DNA of 64,000 nt from Lachnospiraceae bacterium (GTDB lineage: Bacteria; Bacillota; Clostridia; Lachnospirales; Lachnospiraceae), in NCBI GenBank assembly GCA_015057035.1, contig SVFC01000002.1:62001-126000 (forward strand). Direction: 5' to 3'. Made by a program: the position numbers and the translations under genes. Below are positions 58,096-64,000 of the stretch, in pieces. The notes below the pieces were generated by a model. The model saw only the letters and a program-made list of their open reading frames with translations, searched no databases and was not told the DNA's origin. The first letter of the stretch is position 1; the number at the start of each line of letters is the position of its first letter.

Positions 58096-59376
58096 ATGAA
58101 GAAAAAAATTATTTTAGGGCTTCTGGTGATGGTTATATTGGGGATTTGTGCTGCGATAATTATTCCAATTATTAGTACGCCTGAAATAGAGAGGCCATAC
58201 GATGTTCCTAAAGTATTGATATATACCAATGAAGAGCAGATCGTTACGGAAGGCTACACAAACTGTAGTATTGTCATTATTGATGAGAAGGGTGGAAAGC
58301 ATGAAACGATTCGTGATGATGCGTCTACCATCAAGATAAGAGGGAATTCTACGTCTGCAGGACACAAGAAACCTTACAATATTAAATTTTCGACAAAGAC
58401 AGACGTCCTGGGAATGGGAGCAAACAAGAAATGGACTTTGTTGGCAAATTGTTTTGAAAAGACTCTGCTTCGCAATCAGTTTGCCTTTGATATAGCTAAG
58501 CAATTGAATGTGCCTTATACACCAGACTACAGGGTTGTGGATGTGTATGTGGATGAGGTGCTCCAGGGAACATATCTTTTGGTGGATCCTATTGAGGTAG
58601 GAGAGACACGTGTGGACATTGACACTACCAAGAATGAGTTCCTTTTGGAACTGGATCTTAATCCAGAGGATGAAAATAGCCAGTATTTTTTCTCAGGAAG
58701 ATACAGAATTAAGTTTGCGATTAATGAGCCTGACCTTGATGACCTTACTAACGAACAGTTTGATTATGTGGAGGATTTTGTAAAAAAAGCAGAAAAAGCA
58801 CTTGCTAGCAAGGATATGACAGAGATTGAAAAATATTTTGATATCGATTCTATGGCTAGTTTTTATCTTGTGCAGGAATTTTTCAGAAATGTTGATGTGA
58901 ATACGTCTTCTACCCGTTTTCATATAAAGGACGGAAAGATTTATGGCGGACCGGTTTGGGACTTTGATTTGTCCGCAGGTAATTATCGGTTGGATTATTA
59001 TGCTAATATGCATGACCACTGGGGCAATAGTTATGCGGGGCTCCATGCGGTTAACATGCCATGGTTTGGGGCACTCACGGAGATAGAGGAGTTCCAGAAT
59101 ATCGTAAACCAAAAATTTTTGGAATATCAGGATGTTTTTGTCAATCTTTATGAAGACAATGTGAATGGAAAGAACCATATTGATGCAACCATTGAAACAT
59201 ATCGAGAATCTATATCGCGTAACTATGGGGAAGCGGGATGGGACGTTTCAAAGATATATACAGATGGGCTGGTGCTTGAACGTTTTCCGTTTATGACATA
59301 TGAAGAAAACGTTGAATACTATCGTAAGTGGTTGAGAAAGCGTAATGAATGGCTTCTTAAGGAATGGGGACTATAG
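58096..59376 (+). CDS. CotH kinase-family protein
   Basis: 'TIKIRGNSTSAGHKKPYNIKF', 'LLANCFEKTLLRNQFAFDIAKQL', 'GGPVWDFDLSAGN'. Confidence 0.85.
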   Translation: MKKKIILGLLVMVILGICAAIIIPIISTPEIERPYDVPKVLIYTNEEQIVTEGYTNCSIVIIDEKGGKHETIRDDASTIKIRGNSTSAGHKKPYNIKFSTKTDVLGMGANKKWTLLANCFEKTLLRNQFAFDIAKQLNVPYTPDYRVVDVYVDEVLQGTYLLVDPIEVGETRVDIDTTKNEFLLELDLNPEDENSQYFFSGRYRIKFAINEPDLDDLTNEQFDYVEDFVKKAEKALASKDMTEIEKYFDIDSMASFYLVQEFFRNVDVNTSSTRFHIKDGKIYGGPVWDFDLSAGNYRLDYYANMHDHWGNSYAGLHAVNMPWFGALTEIEEFQNIVNQKFLEYQDVFVNLYEDNVNGKNHIDATIETYRESISRNYGEAGWDVSKIYTDGLVLERFPFMTYEENVEYYRKWLRKRNEWLLKEWGL

Positions 59377-59462
59377 TTTTGCAAATGGAGCGCGTTCTAT
59401 TTATAAAATCTTTAAATTCTACTTTACTTTTTCCAACGGTTATGGTATCGTGTTAACGTTGA

Positions 59463-59545
59463 GCAGGAGTGGTGGAATGGCAGACGCGCTGGCTTCAGGT
59501 GCCAGTGGTAGCAATACCGTGTGGGTTCAAGTCCCATCTCCTGCA
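59463..59545 (+). tRNA. tRNA-Leu (anticodon CAG)
   Basis: GCAGGAG/CTCCTGC acceptor, anticodon loop TTCAGGT, T arm GTGGGTTCAAGTCCCAT. Confidence 0.93.
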
Positions 59546-59595
59546 TGAAAAAGAAACGACCCTGACGTTTATACGTCAAGGTCGTTTTTTTATGC

Positions 59596-59735
59596 CGAGG
59601 AGTCCCGTTGAACACGGAATGCTTTGCATTCCGGGGTTCAAGGTCTCCTCGCCACAGAGTGGCTTCGTCGGTCGGTTCGACGGGAAAAAGGTCCACTGGA
59701 CATTTTTCTTAATCCGTCTCACCCCATCTCCTGGA
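59596..59735 (+). repeat. Structured hairpin repeat downstream of tRNA-Leu(CAG), related to that at 55370-55600
   Basis: CGAGGAG..CTCCTCG stem; TTGAACACGGAATGC..GCATTCCGGGGTTCAA; CGGTCGGTTCGACGGGAAAAAGGTCC-ACT-GGACATTTTT..CCGTC; ends CCCCATCTCCTG. Confidence 0.8.
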
Positions 59736-59854
59736 TGAAGTATCGGTTAACCGACTAAACCTAAAATGTAGAAACGGCTGGAAAATGTTTATATATGAAG
59801 TAAATAGTGCTACAATACCCATAAGAATACTACATATGGAAAGGGGAGGCTTTC

Positions 59855-60454
59855 ATGAGAATTGAGGATAGGAGAACAACTACAGACTGGAAATTTGATT
59901 TTACATCCTTGCCACGATGGGAAAATCACAATTCAGTGCATTATGCGTATGATGAGTTTTTTGAGATTCCTCAGACGGATACGCTGTGCTGTATCTATTC
60001 GATTGCTGAGGTGAGAATGATGTCGTATCAAGGATTTCTTGCAATTCTTCAAAATAAAGAGAATCCCAAAGTGGTTTTAAATGTTACAGAAGATATGAAT
60101 TTTTGCGATAATTTTTCTGTAAGTAACGATGGCAATTTGATTTTTCTGCAGCCAAGTATGTACAATGACAAAACGAAACAAGTGAAACACCCAATTCTGA
60201 TTCTTGACATTGAGAGTAAGAAGTTTGCCTATGTGGAAACGAATCAATGGAGTTCGGAGTACAAGGTGGTAGAGGTTGAAGAGAAAGTGTTCAAGGTGGA
60301 ACCAGACCCAGTACAGGCGGAGAGAGATGAGCGTCTGCAGGCACTTGGAGAAAAGATAATTAAAGTAGATGAGCTGAAATGGTATCCTTGGTCGAAACTA
60401 TATCAGCTACCTAAGATGATATATAAGAAGCCTATCTGGAAGTGGTTTGACTAG
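59855..60454 (+). CDS. Hypothetical protein
   Basis: 199-aa ORF with SD 'gaaaggggagg'. Confidence 0.6.
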   Translation: MRIEDRRTTTDWKFDFTSLPRWENHNSVHYAYDEFFEIPQTDTLCCIYSIAEVRMMSYQGFLAILQNKENPKVVLNVTEDMNFCDNFSVSNDGNLIFLQPSMYNDKTKQVKHPILILDIESKKFAYVETNQWSSEYKVVEVEEKVFKVEPDPVQAERDERLQALGEKIIKVDELKWYPWSKLYQLPKMIYKKPIWKWFD

Positions 60455-60540
60455 TACTTTATTCCTAGAATTTTCTCTCAATTTATTGACATTTCTTTCA
60501 CAAGTGATAAAATATAAGAAAAACGAAAAGGAGAATCGTT

Positions 60541-60777
60541 ATGGATTTACTTAAGAAATTTTGGCCACACGCATTTAAAGCAAACGGTGTTGTTGGTTTA
60601 ATCATCACAATTATCATTTATGCATTAATCGATCTTGTAGTTGGATGGTTAATCGGTATTGTAGCACTTATTCCAATTATTAATCTTGTATGTGGTTTAG
60701 TTGGTGGACTTTTAGGATTATACTGCACAATCGGTATCATCCTTGCAATTCTTGTAGCACTTAAAGTTTTAAAATAA
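60541..60777 (+). CDS. Small hydrophobic protein (two TM segments, Gly-rich)
   Basis: 78 aa; SD 'aaaaggagaa'; followed by terminator. Confidence 0.65.
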   Translation: MDLLKKFWPHAFKANGVVGLIITIIIYALIDLVVGWLIGIVALIPIINLVCGLVGGLLGLYCTIGIILAILVALKVLK

Positions 60778-60805
60778 GACTTTAGAATACACAAAAAGAA
60801 TGAAG

Positions 60806-60837
60806 CTGCCTTCCAATTTTGGAAGGCAGTTTTTTTG
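60806..60837 (+). terminator. Intrinsic terminator
   Basis: CTGCCTTCC aatttt GGAAGGCAG TTTTTTT. Confidence 0.85.
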
Positions 60838-61005
60838 TCCCCTTTTTTGCCTAAAGTTTGACAGAAATTGTCGAGTTTTTGGGAAGAGTTCGTTTTGCAT
60901 TCAATTTTTGTCGAAAAATTTTAAAATAAAAAAAGGAATTTCACTTTCAGCGTGGAATATTAGTTATGTAGGCTATTCTTTGCACTTAACATAAGGAGAA
61001 GGAAT

Positions 61006-62019
61006 ATGACAATAAGAGAAAGAATTGAAGCCATGGAACGAGAAACACTTAGTCCATATGCTTGCCTTAGTGTGAACAGCAAGGGCAGGGATAAAGAGGA
61101 AGCCGAGTGTGATATCCGTCCTGTGTTTACCAGAGATCGTGATAGAATTTTACATAGTAAATCATTTCGACGCCTGAAGAATAAAACTCAGGTGTTTTTA
61201 ACCCCTAAGGGAGATCATTATCGAACCAGATTATCTCACACGTTGGAGGTATCGCAAAATGCCAGAACCATTGCAAAAGCACTGCGTCTCAACGAAGATT
61301 TGGTGGAAGCGATTGCGTTAGGACACGACTTGGGACATACTCCATTCGGTCATGCGGGGGAAGCAATCCTGAATCAGATTTATGTGGGCGGTTTCAAGCA
61401 CAATGAGCAGAGTGTGCGTATTGTGGAAAAATTGGAAAAGGATGGTCAGGGGCTGAATCTTACCTGGGAAGTAAGAGATGGAATCTTAAATCACCAGACG
61501 GGTGCTATGCCACATACCTTAGAAGGAAAAATTGTTCGAATCTGTGACAAGGTGGCATATGTGAATGCGGACTTTGATGACGCCATTCGTGCACAGTTAT
61601 TATGCGAAGAAGATATTCCATTAGAGATTAGAAAAACACTGGGTTATGACACCAAGAGCCGTTTGGACTTCTTGATTCATAACACCATTATCAATAGTAT
61701 GGGACAGGATGACATTAAGATGTCAGAGGAATGTGCAGAGGCGTTAAAAGAACTTCGTGCATTTATGTTCCGTAATGTATATAAGAACCCAATCGCAAAA
61801 GGGGAAGAAGAAAAAGCAAAAGCAATGCTGGAACAGTTGTATTTTTACTATTCTGAGCATATTGATATTCTTCCTGCAAAATACCTTCGTATGTATGATG
61901 AGGGAGAGGACAAGGGACGTGTGCTTTGTGATTATATCTCAGGCATGACAGACCAGTATGCGATTACCAAGTTTAGTGAATTTTTCCTGCCAGAGGCGTG
62001 GGCCGTTGACGGGTACTAA
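61006..62019 (+). CDS. dgt: dGTPase-like HD-domain protein
   Basis: 'SKSFRRLKNKTQVF', 'TRLSHTLEVSQNARTIA', 'ALGHDLGHTPFGHAGE'. Confidence 0.9.
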   Translation: MTIRERIEAMERETLSPYACLSVNSKGRDKEEAECDIRPVFTRDRDRILHSKSFRRLKNKTQVFLTPKGDHYRTRLSHTLEVSQNARTIAKALRLNEDLVEAIALGHDLGHTPFGHAGEAILNQIYVGGFKHNEQSVRIVEKLEKDGQGLNLTWEVRDGILNHQTGAMPHTLEGKIVRICDKVAYVNADFDDAIRAQLLCEEDIPLEIRKTLGYDTKSRLDFLIHNTIINSMGQDDIKMSEECAEALKELRAFMFRNVYKNPIAKGEEEKAKAMLEQLYFYYSEHIDILPAKYLRMYDEGEDKGRVLCDYISGMTDQYAITKFSEFFLPEAWAVDGY

Positions 62020-62036
62020 AATGAAAGGAGGCACAT

Positions 62037-63818
62037 ATGGCTTTTTATTCAGATGAATTAATTGAAGAAGTCCGTTCGCGAAATGACATCGTGGATGTGG
62101 TTGGCGGCTATGTGCGCCTTCAGAAAAAAGGAAACACCTACACGGGGCTGTGTCCATTTCACAATGAAAAAACCGCGTCTTTTTCTGTAAGTCCATATAA
62201 ACAGATATATCATTGCTTCGGTTGTGGGGCAGGTGGCAATGTGTTTACTTTTTTGATGCAGTATGAGAATTTCACCTTTGGAGAGGCGATGCAGACTTTG
62301 GCAGATAGAGTGGGTGTGGAGTTGCCAAAATATGAAATGTCCTCAGCGCAAAAACAAGCGGCAGAGGAAAGAGCGTTGCTTCTTGAGATTAATAAAGAAG
62401 CGGCAAAGTATTTTTATACGATGCTTCGACATCCAAGAGGTGAGAGAGCCTATGAGTATTTTAAGAAAAGAGAGCTGACGGATGAAACTATGCAGAAGTT
62501 TGGCTTGGGATACTCAGACCAGTATAGCGATGATTTGTACAAGTATCTGAAGAGCAAAGGATATAGCGACGAGGTGTTAAAAGGCTCAGGACTTGTTACC
62601 TTTGATGAGGTACGAGGTGGTCATGATAAGTTCTGGAATCGTGCTATGTTTCCGATTATGGATGTGCACAATCACGTCATTGGTTTTGGTGGACGAGTTA
62701 TGGGCGAGGGTGAGCCGAAGTACCTAAACTCTCCGGAAACGAAGATTTTTGATAAGAGCCGTAATCTTTACGGATTAAATATTGCACGAAGCACTAGAAA
62801 AGACCAGTTGCTTTTGTGCGAGGGATATATGGACGTCATTGCACTGCATCAGGCAGGCTTTGACAATGCGGTGGCTTCTCTTGGAACTGCGCTTACCAGT
62901 GGACATGCCAATCTGTTGAAGCGATACACCAAGGAAGTGTATATCACCTACGATAGCGATGGGGCGGGAACCAAAGCAGCCCTTCGTGCCATTCCAATCT
63001 TGAAGGAATATGGAATTGTAACCAAGATTATTAATATGCAGCCATATAAGGACCCGGATGAGTTTATCAAAGCCCTTGGGGCAGAAGAGTACCAGAAGCG
63101 AATTGATAGCGCCGAGAACAGTTTTATGTTTGAGATTCGCATTTTGCAAAATGATTATGATATGAACGACCCGACTTCAAAAACTGCATTTTTTAATGAA
63201 GTAGCAAAACGGCTTTTGGAATTTTCCGAGGAATTAGAGAGGAACAATTACATAGAGGCTGTGGCGCAGAAATATAGGATAAGTTTTGATGACTTACGAA
63301 AACTGGTGAACAACCTCGCTATGAAAGGCGGAGTAACGCCAAAACCTGTACAACGAACAGAAGGAACTCATGAGAAGAAGAAAAAAGAAGATGGCATGAA
63401 GCAATCTCAGAAATTGCTTCTCACATGGCTCATTGAAGATCCACGTTTGTTTAGAACGGTTTCGAACCACATTACACCAGAGGATTTTACGGAGGAGTTG
63501 TACCACAAGGTTGCCACTACGGTTTATGAGCAGTACAAAACCGAGGGCAAAGCGAATCCGGCCAAAATCATCAGCGGTTTTATGGATGGCGAGGAGCAAC
63601 AGGAGGTCGCAGGACTTTTCAATGCTCGCATTCATGAGGTGGAAAAGGAAAGCGATATGGAAAAGGCTTTGAAAGAAACCATTATTCGTATTAAGCAAAA
63701 CGCAATCAACTATCGTAGTGAGCATATGGACACGTTGGACATGAATGCTATGACGCAGTATTTGGAAGACCGCAAAGCACTGCAGCAGTTGGAAAAATTG
63801 CATATTTCTATTAATTAA
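62037..63818 (+). CDS. dnaG: DNA primase
   Basis: Zinc motif 'CPFHNEKTASFSVSPYKQIYHCFGCGAGG', TOPRIM 'LCEGYMDVIALHQAGFDNAVASLGTALT'. Confidence 0.95.
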   Translation: MAFYSDELIEEVRSRNDIVDVVGGYVRLQKKGNTYTGLCPFHNEKTASFSVSPYKQIYHCFGCGAGGNVFTFLMQYENFTFGEAMQTLADRVGVELPKYEMSSAQKQAAEERALLLEINKEAAKYFYTMLRHPRGERAYEYFKKRELTDETMQKFGLGYSDQYSDDLYKYLKSKGYSDEVLKGSGLVTFDEVRGGHDKFWNRAMFPIMDVHNHVIGFGGRVMGEGEPKYLNSPETKIFDKSRNLYGLNIARSTRKDQLLLCEGYMDVIALHQAGFDNAVASLGTALTSGHANLLKRYTKEVYITYDSDGAGTKAALRAIPILKEYGIVTKIINMQPYKDPDEFIKALGAEEYQKRIDSAENSFMFEIRILQNDYDMNDPTSKTAFFNEVAKRLLEFSEELERNNYIEAVAQKYRISFDDLRKLVNNLAMKGGVTPKPVQRTEGTHEKKKKEDGMKQSQKLLLTWLIEDPRLFRTVSNHITPEDFTEELYHKVATTVYEQYKTEGKANPAKIISGFMDGEEQQEVAGLFNARIHEVEKESDMEKALKETIIRIKQNAINYRSEHMDTLDMNAMTQYLEDRKALQQLEKLHISIN

Positions 63819-63854
63819 GGACAAAATAATAAATAACCTGAGAGGACAATCAAA

Positions 63855-64000
63855 ATGGCAAAGAAGAAAGAAGAACAGCAAGTAGAAGTAGTTGTAGACG
63901 CAGAAGAAGCAAAAGTTAAATTCCAGGAGAAACTCACAGAGTTACTTGCTCTTGGTAAAAAGAAGAAAAACATTCTGGAATATCAGGAAATCAATGACTT
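63855..64000 (+). CDS. rpoD: RNA polymerase sigma factor RpoD, 5' end only (runs off window)
   Basis: ATG at 63855 'MAKKKEEQQVEVVVDAEEAKVKFQEKLTELLALGKKKKNILEYQEIND'; downstream of dnaG. Confidence 0.75.
   Translation, partial: MAKKKEEQQVEVVVDAEEAKVKFQEKLTELLALGKKKKNILEYQEIND

Noticed and set aside
60800-60994. 64-aa ORF after the small membrane protein
   Set aside because: Overlaps an intrinsic terminator and AT-rich spacer; no SD.

Overview
Low-GC Firmicutes chromosome segment, probably Lachnospiraceae (inferred from gene content and style; not proven). Housekeeping blocks: pyrC-pyrF-pyrK-pyrD, rsgA, two ABC exporter operons, a short pyruvate kinase homologue with GH88 and heparinase II/III genes, purE, pyrE, M29 aminopeptidase, purM-purN-purD, mgtC-like, two GGDEF/EAL proteins, a radical-SAM/TIGR03915-type DNA-repair pair, M18 aminopeptidase, folC, ilvE, sdaAB/sdaAA, dgt-dnaG-rpoD(start), and two tRNA-Leu genes. 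The strongest unexplained signal is a pair of ~440-500 bp intergenic inverted-repeat elements (29868-30364 and 40761-41200, the latter inside 40712-41249). They share an apical hairpin and interior sequence blocks, but their stems differ in primary sequence with compensatory changes, so they look like two members of an undescribed large structured RNA/ssDNA (or MITE-like) family. Other accessory signals: a probable type III toxin-antitoxin locus (2.1 x 52-nt repeat + terminator + TenpN/CptN-like ORF, 43769-44480), a DUF3990/HTH pair, a ClpX-like AAA+ that keeps an IGF loop but lacks the zinc domain, a gene-fragment graveyard between purE and pyrE, a tRNA-Leu 3'-end integration islet with orphan immunity genes and structured repeats, an iterated 32-bp motif near 57.8-57.95 kb, and an isolated 27-aa ORF unit. 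All calls come from reading the sequence and supplied ORFs; no database search was run.
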